Below, one piece after another: positions 19,016 through 28,243 of a stretch of 64,000 bases of DNA (the first letter of the stretch is position 1; each line of letters begins with the position of its first letter). The stretch is from Flavobacteriia bacterium. GTDB lineage: Bacteria; Bacteroidota; Bacteroidia; Flavobacteriales_D; Crocinitomicaceae. The stretch spans positions 248,001-312,000 of the forward strand of contig JACPDW010000007.1 in NCBI GenBank assembly GCA_016183815.1, written 5' to 3'. Both the position numbers and the translations under genes were made by a program. The notes beneath the pieces are model-generated. The model did no database searches, was not told the DNA's origin, and saw nothing but the letters and a program-made list of their open reading frames with translations.

Positions 19016-19573
19016 ATGAAAAAAATGGCATTATCAAAAAAATTATTTATCGGTGCGTGCTTGACTTTTATTTTATTGACACAGAATGTGTTAGCGAATA
19101 GTGGTTCAAGATCGATGACAGCTGGTGAAGCGACAGGTAAACAATATTTTGAGGGTTCAATTCGATTTGAAAATGACGGTCCCTCTTGTATTTCTTGTCA
19201 TTCAGTAAACAACGCTCAAGTTGCAAATGGAGGTTTGTATGCTAAAGATTTAACCGACGTGTACACCCGAATGGGAGAGGGTGTCTCTGCTTGGTTAATG
19301 GCTCCTTCGTTTCCAGCGATGATGACTTCTTATCAAAACAATCCTTTAACTGAAAAAGAAAGAAAGTCATTGGCTGAGTTTTTAAAGTATGTGAACGATA
19401 CTAAGTCAGGTCAAAATGCTTCTAAAGGTTACGACACAATGTTGATGGCTGGAATAGGAGGGTTTTTTGGCATTTTAGTATTGATTGGTTTAATTTGGTT
19501 TAAACGAAAAAGAAACATGGTAAAAGAAGACATCTTCAGCCGTCAATCGAAAGCATGGGATGCAAAACATTAA
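19016..19573 (+). CDS. Membrane-anchored monoheme cytochrome c of the nitrate reductase operon
   Basis: A 185-residue protein. An N-terminal signal sequence ends near VLANS; a single heme site CISCH is at residues 58-62, with a likely Met axial ligand in FPAMMTSY; then a C-terminal membrane helix (about 140-160) and a short charged tail. The cytochrome domain should face the periplasm. It is the first gene of the nar operon, 31 bp before narG. A cytochrome c gene leading a nar operon recalls narC of Thermus, but this one is smaller and monoheme. Its role as electron carrier to or from NarI is inference. Confidence 0.85.
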   Translation: MKKMALSKKLFIGACLTFILLTQNVLANSGSRSMTAGEATGKQYFEGSIRFENDGPSCISCHSVNNAQVANGGLYAKDLTDVYTRMGEGVSAWLMAPSFPAMMTSYQNNPLTEKERKSLAEFLKYVNDTKSGQNASKGYDTMLMAGIGGFFGILVLIGLIWFKRKRNMVKEDIFSRQSKAWDAKH

Positions 19574-19604
19574 TAATAATTAAACACTTTAAATTGTAAA
19601 AATT

Positions 19605-22600
19605 ATGAGTTGGATTGAAGATATAATTTCCCCGGAAACAAGAAAATGGGAGGAATTTTACAGAAATAGATGGCAATACGACAAAGTAGTACGTAGTACT
19701 CACGGAGTTAATTGTACGGGTGGTTGTTCTTGGGCAATACATGTAAAAGATGGTATAGTAGTATGGGAAATGCAACAATTGGATTACCCTCAATTTAATA
19801 AAGAAGTGCCTCCTTATGAGCCAAGAGGTTGTCAAAGAGGGATTTCTTATTCTTGGTATTTATATAGCCCTATTCGTGTTAAATACCCAATAATACGAGG
19901 TGCTTTATTGGATTTGTTTAGAGAAGAAAAAGAAAAAGCTGGAGGTGATCCCGTTAAAGCATGGGCAAATCTTCAAGCGGATAATACCAAAAGAAGAAGA
20001 TACCAACAAGCTCGTGGAAAAGGTGGTTTTAGAAGAGTAAAATGGGATGAAGTGATAGAGCTTATCGCTGCTTCAAACATCTACACTGTTCAAAAATATG
20101 GCTCTGACCGTATTATAGGTTTTGCTCCAATTCCTGCAAAATCAATGTTGAGTTACGCTTCTGGAGCTCGATATCTACAGTTAATGGGTGGTGTAAACTT
20201 GAGTTTCTACGACTGGTATTGTGATTTACCAAATGCTTATCCAGAAATTTGGGGTGAGCAAACAGACGTATGTGAAAGTGCTGACTGGTACAAATCCAAA
20301 TTTATTGTATCTATGGGTGCAAATTTAGGAATGACCCGTACACCAGATATTCACTTCTTCTCAGAAGCTAGACATAATGGAACAAAAACAGTGGTTATGG
20401 CACCAGACTTTAGTATGGTTGCCAAACATGCTGATCAATGGATTCCTGTTCATGCTGGTTCAGATGGAGCTTTTTGGATGGCAGTTACTCATGTGATTTT
20501 AAAAGAATTCCATGTGGACAGACAAGTTCCATATTTTATAGAGTATGTTAAAAGATATACAGATTGTCCTTTCTTAGTAAAAATTGAGAAAGATGGTGAC
20601 AATCTTGTGCCAGGAAGAATGATGCGTGTTGATGAAGTAGATAGCTTTAAAAACGTAGAAAATCCAGAATGGAAATTCTTAAACTTTGATACCAAATCAG
20701 GAAAATTGGTTTCTCCAATGGGTACTATGGGTTACCGTTGGCAAGATCAAAAAGGTAAATGGAATTTGAAATATAATGATGGAGAAACAGGAACTGAATA
20801 TGATCCTGAATTGACCTTTATTGATAAAAAAGACGAAGTATTACAAGTTCAATTTACTGAATTTGGTTTGAACAAACACGTTAATCGTGGCGTTCCTGTT
20901 CGTTACATCAAAAACAAAAATGGTGAAAAAGTAGCTGTAGCAACTATTTATGATTTAACCATGGCTCAATATGGAGTTGGAAGAGGTTTAGAAGGTGCAT
21001 ATCCAGCTGACTTTAACGATAAAGACCAAGCTTATACTCCAGCATGGCAAGAAATATTCACTGGAATTAGCCGAAAAGAAGTAATTCAGTTGGCTCGTGA
21101 ATGGGCAAGCACGGCTGAGGTTACTAAAGGTGCTTGTATGGTTATCGTTGGTGCAGGTATTAACCACTGGTTCCACGAAAACTTAATGTATCGTTCTGCA
21201 ATTATGGCTCAAATGTTGACTGGCTGTAACGGTAAAAACGGTGGTGGTATGAACCACTATGTTGGTCAAGAAAAATTAGCACCTATGGACTCTTGGTCAA
21301 CTATAATGAGTTCTAAAGATTGGGATACTTCTCCACGTTTACAACAAGGACCTATTTGGCATTATATCAATACTTGTCAGTGGAGATACGATGGAAACCA
21401 AAAATATTACAATTCCGTACCAGATAATAAAATCGCTGGAATGCACTCTGCAGACTGGGCAGTAATGGCGGTTAGAAATGGTTGGATGCCTTATTATCCT
21501 CAATACAACAAACGTAATTTTGATATTGTTGAAGATGCACGTAAAAGTGGAGCTACTTCAGAAGATGAAATGCGTAATTATATTGTGGAACAATTAAAAT
21601 CTGGAGATTTAAAACATTCAATTGTTGATCCAGATGAAGAAATCAACTTCCCTAGAGTATGGTTTATTTGGAAAGGAAACGCTATTGGTACTTCTTCAAA
21701 AGGTCATGAGTATTTCTTAGATCACTATTTAGGAACTCATACTAACAAAATTGCAGATGAAGTAGCTGGTGATATAGTAAAAGACATCTCTTATAAAGGA
21801 AAAGAAGCTCCTAAAGGTAAAATGGATTTGGTGATTGACATCAATTTCCGTATGGATACTTCAGCTTTATATTCTGATATAGTTTTACCAACAGCATCTT
21901 GGTATGAAAAAGCAGATATCAACTCAACGGATATGCACTCTTTTATACACCCACTTTCTGAAGCTATCCCTCCTGTTTGGGAATCTAAAACAGATTGGCA
22001 AATTTTCCAAGGATTGGCTAAAAAAGTGCAAGAAATGGCGGCTCATTATCTACCAAAACCAATGTTAGATGTGGTTAACCAGCCGTTAACTCACGACTCT
22101 AAAGACGAGATTACACAACCTCGTTTAAAAGATTGGACTAAAGGAGAATGTGAACCAATCCCTGGTAAAACAATGCATAAAATCGTCTTTAAAGAACGCG
22201 ATTATACGAAAATTTACGATAAATTTATCACTTTAGGAGATGGTGTTGCTAAAAATGGACTTGGTGCTCATGGAAATCATTATAAATGTGCAGACGTATA
22301 TGATGAAATGCTTGAAAACAAAGAACATGTAATACGTTTAAACGATGGTAAAGAATATCCATCAGTTAAAGACGATGTGGAAGCAATCAATGCGATTCTT
22401 AAATTATCTACATTAACAAATGGCAAATTAACAAAACGTTGTTATGAAAATATGGCAGAGTTAATTGGAATTGAAGAAATCGCAAAACTTGGTGACGGGT
22501 ATGAACAAATCGAGATGGAATATCGTGATTTACAAGCTCAACCAAAAAGATACAATTCGTCTCCACTTTGGTCTGGTTTAATGCACGACGGAAGAACTTA

Positions 22601-23249
22601 TGCTGCTTATACGTATAATGTTGATTATCTTGTTCCATGGAGAACTTTAACTGGAAGACAGCATTTCTATTTAGATCATGATGCTTACATCTCATTTGGT
22701 GAAAATCTAGCTACATACAAACCATCACCAACACCAGAAGCTTATGGAGATTTAAGAAAAACGGTAAATGATGGTCAAGCAAAAATGTTAAATTGTTTAA
22801 CTCCTCACGGTAAATGGCATATTCACTCTACTTATGGTGATACATTAAGAATGTTAACCTTGTCAAGAGGTAATGAGCCATGTTGGATGAGTGAAGGCGA
22901 TGCTGCTGAATTAGGCATCAAAGATAACGACCACGTAGAGGTGTACAATGACCATGGTGTTTATGTAACAAGAGCCTGTGTCAGTGCTAGAATCCCTAAA
23001 GGTGTATGTATCGTTTATCACGCTGTTGAGAGAACGTATAACATTGCAAAATCACAAATTAGAAGAGGGAAAAATGGTGAACCAAGAAGAGGAGGGATGA
23101 ACAACTCCTTTACAAGAGTCCATTTGAAACCAAATTTAATGTGTGGTGGATATGGACAGTTTTCTTACCACTTCAATTATTGGGGTCCGGTAGGTGTAAA
23201 CAGAGACACCCATGTATTGGTTAGAAAAATGCATGTAGTTGAATATTAA
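19605..23249 (+). CDS. narG: Respiratory nitrate reductase alpha subunit (molybdopterin)
   Basis: The 1214-residue catalytic subunit reducing nitrate to nitrite at a Mo-bisMGD centre. The FS0 cluster ligands are visible as His33, Cys37 and Cys41 (HGVNCTGGC) plus Cys76 (PRGCQRG). The Mo ligand Asp221 is in [13 protein letters not shown]. Similarity to E. coli NarG is continuous to the C-terminus. No twin-arginine signal is present, so the active site should face the cytoplasm as in classical Nar. The N-terminus is about 17 residues shorter than in E. coli. Confidence 0.97.
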   Translation: MSWIEDIISPETRKWEEFYRNRWQYDKVVRSTHGVNCTGGCSWAIHVKDGIVVWEMQQLDYPQFNKEVPPYEPRGCQRGISYSWYLYSPIRVKYPIIRGALLDLFREEKEKAGGDPVKAWANLQADNTKRRRYQQARGKGGFRRVKWDEVIELIAASNIYTVQKYGSDRIIGFAPIPAKSMLSYASGARYLQLMGGVNLSFYDWYCDLPNAYPEIWGEQTDVCESADWYKSKFIVSMGANLGMTRTPDIHFFSEARHNGTKTVVMAPDFSMVAKHADQWIPVHAGSDGAFWMAVTHVILKEFHVDRQVPYFIEYVKRYTDCPFLVKIEKDGDNLVPGRMMRVDEVDSFKNVENPEWKFLNFDTKSGKLVSPMGTMGYRWQDQKGKWNLKYNDGETGTEYDPELTFIDKKDEVLQVQFTEFGLNKHVNRGVPVRYIKNKNGEKVAVATIYDLTMAQYGVGRGLEGAYPADFNDKDQAYTPAWQEIFTGISRKEVIQLAREWASTAEVTKGACMVIVGAGINHWFHENLMYRSAIMAQMLTGCNGKNGGGMNHYVGQEKLAPMDSWSTIMSSKDWDTSPRLQQGPIWHYINTCQWRYDGNQKYYNSVPDNKIAGMHSADWAVMAVRNGWMPYYPQYNKRNFDIVEDARKSGATSEDEMRNYIVEQLKSGDLKHSIVDPDEEINFPRVWFIWKGNAIGTSSKGHEYFLDHYLGTHTNKIADEVAGDIVKDISYKGKEAPKGKMDLVIDINFRMDTSALYSDIVLPTASWYEKADINSTDMHSFIHPLSEAIPPVWESKTDWQIFQGLAKKVQEMAAHYLPKPMLDVVNQPLTHDSKDEITQPRLKDWTKGECEPIPGKTMHKIVFKERDYTKIYDKFITLGDGVAKNGLGAHGNHYKCADVYDEMLENKEHVIRLNDGKEYPSVKDDVEAINAILKLSTLTNGKLTKRCYENMAELIGIEEIAKLGDGYEQIEMEYRDLQAQPKRYNSSPLWSGLMHDGRTYAAYTYNVDYLVPWRTLTGRQHFYLDHDAYISFGENLATYKPSPTPEAYGDLRKTVNDGQAKMLNCLTPHGKWHIHSTYGDTLRMLTLSRGNEPCWMSEGDAAELGIKDNDHVEVYNDHGVYVTRACVSARIPKGVCIVYHAVERTYNIAKSQIRRGKNGEPRRGGMNNSFTRVHLKPNLMCGGYGQFSYHFNYWGPVGVNRDTHVLVRKMHVVEY

Positions 23250-23283
23250 TTAGTAAAAACAGAATATTAAAAATTCATATATC

Positions 23284-24777
23284 ATGAATGTAAGAGCACA
23301 AATATCAATGGTTTTCCACTTAGACAAATGTATTGGATGCCATACTTGTTCCGTAGCTTGTAAAAACGTATGGACAGATAGAAGAGGAGCAGAATACATG
23401 TGGTGGAACAATGTAGAAACCAAACCAGGAACTGGTTATCCGACAAAATGGGAAGACCAAGAAATCTACCAAGGTGGATGGGAAAAAAATGGTGATTCCG
23501 TTTCTTTGAAAGGAGCTGGAAGGATTAGAGGTTTAAAAAACATATTCCACAACCCAAACATGCCTACTTTAGAGGATTATTACCATCCTTGGGCATATAA
23601 ATATTCAGATTTATTTACTGCCCCTGAAGGAGACGATCAACCGATTGGACGAGCAGTTTCATTAGTTACTGGAGAACCAATTGACATTAAATCTGGTCCA
23701 AACTGGGATGATGATTTAAGTGGTACTCCTGATTACGCAAGAAAAGATGTGAATTTCCAAAATTTAGATGCAATAGATCAAGAAGCGATGTTCCAATTGG
23801 AGCAAATGACCATGATGTACTTGCCAAGAATTTGTAATCACTGTTTAAATCCTGCTTGTGTTGGTTCTTGCCCTTCTGGAGCTCTTTATAAAAGAGGTGA
23901 AGATGGTATCGTTTTAATCAACCAAGAAAGATGTAGAGCTTGGAGAATGTGTGTAACAGCATGTCCTTACAAAAAAAGTTACTACAACTGGCATACTGGT
24001 AAATCAGAAAAATGTATCCTTTGTTACCCTAGAATTGAAAGTGGACAAGCTCCAGCATGTATGCACTCTTGTGTAGGTAGAATTAGATACTTAGGTGTGA
24101 TGTTGTACGATGCCGATAAAATTGAACAAGTAGCCGCATCTAACGATAAAGATTTAATCTTTAATCAATTAGATATTTATCTTGACCCAAATGATCCAAA
24201 TGTGATTAGAGAAGCGAGAAAAAATGGTGTACATGATTCCACTTTAGAAGCTGCAAGAAAATCTCCTGTATATAAATTTGTTAAAGAATGGGGAATTGCA
24301 TTGCCTTTACACCCTGAGTTCAGAACATTACCGAACTTGTTTTATGTACCACCTATGTTACCAGCGATGGCTCACGTAGATGAAAAAGGATTGTATCAAA
24401 CAAAAACAACGGATATGTTCCCTAACATTGATCAAAACAGAATGCCGATGAAATATTTAGCTTCTTTGTTTACCAATGGAGATACTCGTTTAATTACTCA
24501 TGTATATGAGAAATTATTAAGTGTAAAATTACATAGAAGAAATTCAACTGTTGGTGATTTAAATCAAGAACAATTAAATAGTGTTGTTGAAAAAACAAAA
24601 GTTGGTCCTGAAACAGCCGACGCTATCTATCGTCTTACATCATTAGCAACTTTTGAAGAAAGATTTGTTATTCCTCCAGCTCATCGTGAAGAATCTATCG
24701 AAATGTTAGAATCAACAGCAGATGCTAAAGGTGAAACAGGTTTTGGATTTAAATTAAGACCAAAAAGAGGATTATAA
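23284..24777 (+). CDS. narH: Respiratory nitrate reductase beta subunit (Fe-S)
   Basis: A 497-residue electron-transfer subunit with four cysteine groups: CIGCHTCSVAC, CNHCLNPACVGSC, CRAWRMCVTAC and CILC with CMHSC. The Trp in CRAW marks the 3Fe-4S cluster, as in NarH. It passes electrons from NarI hemes to NarG. It starts 34 bp after narG and ends 7 bp before narJ. Confidence 0.97.
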   Translation: MNVRAQISMVFHLDKCIGCHTCSVACKNVWTDRRGAEYMWWNNVETKPGTGYPTKWEDQEIYQGGWEKNGDSVSLKGAGRIRGLKNIFHNPNMPTLEDYYHPWAYKYSDLFTAPEGDDQPIGRAVSLVTGEPIDIKSGPNWDDDLSGTPDYARKDVNFQNLDAIDQEAMFQLEQMTMMYLPRICNHCLNPACVGSCPSGALYKRGEDGIVLINQERCRAWRMCVTACPYKKSYYNWHTGKSEKCILCYPRIESGQAPACMHSCVGRIRYLGVMLYDADKIEQVAASNDKDLIFNQLDIYLDPNDPNVIREARKNGVHDSTLEAARKSPVYKFVKEWGIALPLHPEFRTLPNLFYVPPMLPAMAHVDEKGLYQTKTTDMFPNIDQNRMPMKYLASLFTNGDTRLITHVYEKLLSVKLHRRNSTVGDLNQEQLNSVVEKTKVGPETADAIYRLTSLATFEERFVIPPAHREESIEMLESTADAKGETGFGFKLRPKRGL

Positions 24778-24784
24778 ATAAATT

Positions 24785-25468
24785 ATGAAAAACAGAGCTC
24801 ATTATACCATATTGTCAGATCTTTTCAGATATCCTGATTCGGATTATAAAGAAAAAGTGAAAAGAATTGAAGACTTGATGATTGCAAATTATCCTGCGAT
24901 TTATATGGATGCTCTTCCATTTTTTAACTACATCAAAGAGGAAGATTTATACAAAATAGAAGAAGTATTTAGTATGACTTTTCATATACAAGCCATTTGC
25001 TTTTTGGATTTAGGTTATGTTTTATTTGCTGAAGACTACAAAAGAGGTGAGTTTTTAGTTAAAATAAAAGATGAACAACGAAAAGTAAATAATGATTGTG
25101 GTAATGAATTAGCTGATAACCTTCCAAATATTCTTACTTTAATGACTAAGATGGAAGATCTTAACTTTTTAGATGAATTTGCCATCCGAATCGTTAAACC
25201 AGCGTTAGAAAAAATGCTCGAAGAGTTTGATTTAGCTAGAATTGAATTGAAAAATAAAGTTCGTTTGAAAAAACAAAAAGTTTTGTTGATGCCTGACGAA
25301 GAAAACAGAAATATTTTTCAATATGCAATACAAGCATTACGTGCTATAATTGTAGAAGATTTTAAAAGTGTAAAGTATCATGACCCTAAAATAGTTCCAA
25401 CTTTAGGAGGAAATTTTATTAAAAATTGTTCAACCGGATGTTCTGTTCCAGAGAGTCCAAAAAAATAA
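24785..25468 (+). CDS. narJ: Nitrate reductase assembly chaperone NarJ
   Basis: A 227-residue, helical, TorD/NarJ-family protein. The N-terminus ILSDLFRYPDSDYKEKV is typical, and the position between narH and narI is the classical one. It would hold NarG for Mo-cofactor insertion. Sequence conservation is low, as usual; position is the stronger evidence. Confidence 0.9.
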   Translation: MKNRAHYTILSDLFRYPDSDYKEKVKRIEDLMIANYPAIYMDALPFFNYIKEEDLYKIEEVFSMTFHIQAICFLDLGYVLFAEDYKRGEFLVKIKDEQRKVNNDCGNELADNLPNILTLMTKMEDLNFLDEFAIRIVKPALEKMLEEFDLARIELKNKVRLKKQKVLLMPDEENRNIFQYAIQALRAIIVEDFKSVKYHDPKIVPTLGGNFIKNCSTGCSVPESPKK

Positions 25469-25473
25469 AAATA

Positions 25474-26922
25474 ATGATTATGAAAAAGTATAAACATTCA
25501 AAACAAATGAGTCAACTCATTAAAATTTGGTCTCGTTTGTGTTATGCCAAAGCAATTAATTTAGTTTGGGTTGGTGTTTTCTTATTACACTCTTTAGTAC
25601 TTCAAGCTAAAAGTGGTGAAGAAAACTTTAATTCATTATGTATGACCTGTCATAGTTTGACGGACAAAGTGCTGGTTGGTCCAGGATTGGCTGGAGTGAA
25701 AGACAGAGCAAGCGAAGAGTGGTTGATTAAGTGGATTAAAGATCCTGCAGCTTTATTGTCAGCAAATGACAAATATGCTACGGAGATTTTCAATAAATTT
25801 AATAAAGTTCCAATGCCTGGTTTTCCTCAACTTAGTGACGATGAAATCAAAGAACTTTTAGCTTTTATTGATTCAAAATCTGTTGCACCAGCAGCCGGTG
25901 CTCCTGCAGAAACTGCTTCAGCTTCCTCTTCAAGTTCATCGGTGAGTTCTTCAACAGATAGCGTTTTAAAAGAGGATCCATTTTTCTCAAAATTTGGTTT
26001 TCTAATTTTTATTGGTATTGCTGTTGTTGGGTTTTTACTTTATCGTTATAAAAGAAAAACAAAAGAACTAATTAATCATTTAGGTCATCATGAACCAGCA
26101 CACCAAATTCCTAATTATGCATTTTTATTGATGTCTTATTTAGGTATCGCTGGAGTGTTAATCTTTTTGGTTGTCTATATGTTAGAAAACAATTTAGGTA
26201 AAATCAACGATATGATGTTTATTGCTTTACCTTATGTTGCTTTTGCTATCTTTATCATTGGTTCGATTTACAGATACACTAAAAGAGGGTACCAATTCAC
26301 TTCGCTTTCTTCACAATTTTTAGAAGGGAAAAAATTATTTTGGGCATCTCAACCGTTTCACTGGGGGATATTCATAATATTTTTCGGACATTTAATTGCC
26401 TTTTTATTTCCAAAAGCTGTATTGGCTTGGAATGGTGAACCAGTAAGATTATTAATATTAGAATATTCTTCTTTTGCTTTTGGTATAGCTGCTTTATTTG
26501 GTTTAGCGATGTTAATCAAAAGAAGATTAAACAACAAATCTTTATTGGTTGTAGCAAACAAAATGGACATGTTGGTATATACGGTTTTAGCTGTACAAAT
26601 ATTATCTGGTTTAGGAGTAGCGTTTTTTGTACGTTGGGGGTCTTCTTGGTTTTCATCAGTTTTAACACCTTATTTACGTTCAATATTCTCCTTTAATCCA
26701 GACATTACCGCAGTAGCTGAAACACCTTGGTTGGTTCAAGTGCATATCATTTCTGCGTTTGTAATTATCGGAATTATTCCTTTTACAAGATTTGTTCACT
26801 TCTTGGTTTATCCTCTTGATTATCTGTGGAGAAGAACACAAGTAGTGATTTGGAATTGGAATCCAAAAAATATTCGTGCATCTGTTAAATGGAATTTTGG
26901 AAAAAAGACAAGAAATCATTAA
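25474..26922 (+). CDS. narI: Nitrate reductase gamma subunit with fused N-terminal cytochrome c domain
   Basis: 482 residues from the ATG at 25474, about twice the usual NarI. Order: signal-anchor helix; cytochrome c domain with CMTCH at 56-60 and a likely Met114 ligand; Ala/Ser-rich linker; one extra membrane helix; NarI domain. The four heme b ligands are all present: His296/His306 (spacing 10) and His424/His442 (spacing 18), the same spacings as E. coli His56/66 and 187/205. NarI takes electrons from menaquinol; the fused cytochrome suggests exchange with a periplasmic carrier as well. A longer frame reaches 25426 but overlaps narJ, so 25474 (or 25480) is chosen. Confidence 0.93.
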   Translation: MIMKKYKHSKQMSQLIKIWSRLCYAKAINLVWVGVFLLHSLVLQAKSGEENFNSLCMTCHSLTDKVLVGPGLAGVKDRASEEWLIKWIKDPAALLSANDKYATEIFNKFNKVPMPGFPQLSDDEIKELLAFIDSKSVAPAAGAPAETASASSSSSSVSSSTDSVLKEDPFFSKFGFLIFIGIAVVGFLLYRYKRKTKELINHLGHHEPAHQIPNYAFLLMSYLGIAGVLIFLVVYMLENNLGKINDMMFIALPYVAFAIFIIGSIYRYTKRGYQFTSLSSQFLEGKKLFWASQPFHWGIFIIFFGHLIAFLFPKAVLAWNGEPVRLLILEYSSFAFGIAALFGLAMLIKRRLNNKSLLVVANKMDMLVYTVLAVQILSGLGVAFFVRWGSSWFSSVLTPYLRSIFSFNPDITAVAETPWLVQVHIISAFVIIGIIPFTRFVHFLVYPLDYLWRRTQVVIWNWNPKNIRASVKWNFGKKTRNH

Positions 26923-26986
26923 CTTTGTACCCAAATAAGGTCAATCTACATCCTACTCCTTGTTTATTGTTTCTTGTTTTAGGTAT

Positions 26987-27024
26987 AAGAAGCCACTTTG
27001 TAAAAGGTGGCTTCTTTGTTTTTT
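26987..27024 (+). terminator. Rho-independent terminator of the nar operon
   Basis: The stem arms AAGAAGCCAC (26987-26996) and GTGGCTTCTT (27007-27016) are perfectly complementary around a 10-nt loop that can partly pair, and they are followed by a T-rich tail. Confidence 0.85.
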
Positions 27025-27294
27025 ATGGCTATTTTGTTTTATTTTTTTAATGTACTTGTTTGACTGTCAAGTATTAAAAATGATGCCGAGAAAAACTTAA
27101 AAGACATAGACATCTTTGCACTTAATTAAAAAGAGAAGGGTACATTAAAAAAAAAATTTATATTATGAACAGGATCTGTATGGACATATTATACTTGTTC
27201 AAGTAAAATTTTTTGCATAGAATGGGATATCAGTAATTCAAGTTGTACAAAATATAGAATTATAGAAAAAAAACTGCTATTTAATCTTCAAATA

Positions 27295-27412
27295 GGGTCT
27301 GCTGAAAAACAATAAAACATTTTGTTATCAGTGTTTATGAGTTGATTTACATTTTACATGCTTGATTTTATCAACAATTTCGCTTAAAATCTTGCACTTT
27401 TTGAGCAGACCC
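27295..27412. mobile_element. 118-bp MITE-like element
   Basis: Bounded by terminal inverted repeats GGGTCTGCT and AGCAGACCC; the symmetry continues inwards after one mismatch (AAAA/TTTT). Both sides are flanked by the dinucleotide TA, which could be a target duplication. It has no coding capacity. A degraded inverted copy of its left half is at 16863-16922. The family is not identified. Confidence 0.7.
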
Positions 27413-27442
27413 TAGGCATAGAGTTTCTCTTTCTAAAGACTT

Positions 27443-28054
27443 TTATTTCCCGTTTTTCCAATAAAAATCAAAACATATTGGACAAATGGTATGACTGGTG
27501 TTATTTGGGCATTTTTCTACCCAATCAGGAATCCAATCCCATTGATGAAGGTTTTTTGAGTGTTGTGTTTTACGACAATTACTACATTGATAATACAAAC
27601 CGTCTTTTTGAAGGTAATCTTTTGTGTTTGGTTTAAAATTATGTTGAGTTATGGCTTCGGATTTTTTCAAACTATTGATGACAATCAATCCCTTTTTAGT
27701 TGCAATTGGAAAAACATCCATGTGAAAAATCCTAAACTCTTCTTTTGAAGAACATTCGTAATCGTGTCGCCAAACAGTTTCCTCCTCAATTACTTTTTTA
27801 AATGCCTCAATATAAAATTTGTTTAAAACTCCACAAACAGAAGTATCAAAAGGGGATAAAATTGGATATTGAATAATGATTTTTTCGATGTCATCGTTAT
27901 CTTTTGCGAAATTAAACCATGCTTTGTTGAAGTATATAAACCTCAATTCACTATCTAAAGCAAAAACAGCATGTGCATTACTCTCTAAAAATTCAAAATC
28001 ATATTCTTTGCTAATTTCTAAAAATTCGTCCGTATATCTTCTAAAAAAATCCAT
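27443..28054 (-). CDS. PAS-domain protein with C-terminal zinc-ribbon-like tail
   Basis: 203 residues from the ATG at 28054. The PAS-like region covers roughly residues 20-135 (NAHAVFALDSELRFIYFNKAW). The tail has CSNCRKT, WDWIPDW and SHTICPICFDFY, the Cys-Cys...SH-x-ICP-x-C pattern seen at the ends of many bacterial sensor proteins and thought to bind metal. No kinase or output domain. A longer frame starts at 28102 but lacks extra conserved sequence. It is divergent from the hybrid kinase at 28244, which it may serve. Confidence 0.7.
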   Translation of the reverse strand: MDFFRRYTDEFLEISKEYDFEFLESNAHAVFALDSELRFIYFNKAWFNFAKDNDDIEKIIIQYPILSPFDTSVCGVLNKFYIEAFKKVIEEETVWRHDYECSSKEEFRIFHMDVFPIATKKGLIVINSLKKSEAITQHNFKPNTKDYLQKDGLYYQCSNCRKTQHSKNLHQWDWIPDWVEKCPNNTSHTICPICFDFYWKNGK

Positions 28055-28115
28055 GCTTATTTTTTGTTGCAAAGTAAATCTATATATCTTTTTTCTAATC
28101 ATTCCACATAAAAAA

Positions 28116-28133
28116 ATAGGTATTTATACCTAT
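28116..28133. promoter_or_regulatory. Palindrome ATAGGTA-N4-TACCTAT in a divergent promoter region
   Basis: Perfect 7-bp arms with a 4-bp AT spacer, midway between the start of the PAS protein (minus) and the hybrid kinase (plus). It has the size of a dimeric repressor or activator site. No cognate regulator is known. Confidence 0.4.
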
Positions 28134-28243
28134 AAATCAAATAACATATACTATTTTAAAATCAATTGAATTAATTTAGTAGAAATTTAATAAGGATTTA
28201 TTAGATTTATAATTTTTTTATATTTCCCTACTCTATTAATTAT

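Larger units (their letters stand above)
26923..27442. other. Intergenic region between the nar operon and the PAS gene
   Basis: 520 bp with no gene: the nar terminator at its left, AT-rich unremarkable sequence around 27040-27290, and the MITE-like element 27295-27412 at its right. Confidence 0.6.

Noticed and set aside
19605-24777. Nitrite oxidoreductase (NXR) instead of nitrate reductase
   Set aside because: NarG aligns continuously with classical cytoplasmic NarG, lacks a twin-arginine signal and sits in a G-H-J-I order with a heme b gamma subunit.
25426-25473. Earlier start of narI inside narJ
   Set aside because: The added residues are not hydrophobic and have no homology; ATGs at 25474/25480 follow narJ and directly precede the signal-anchor helix.
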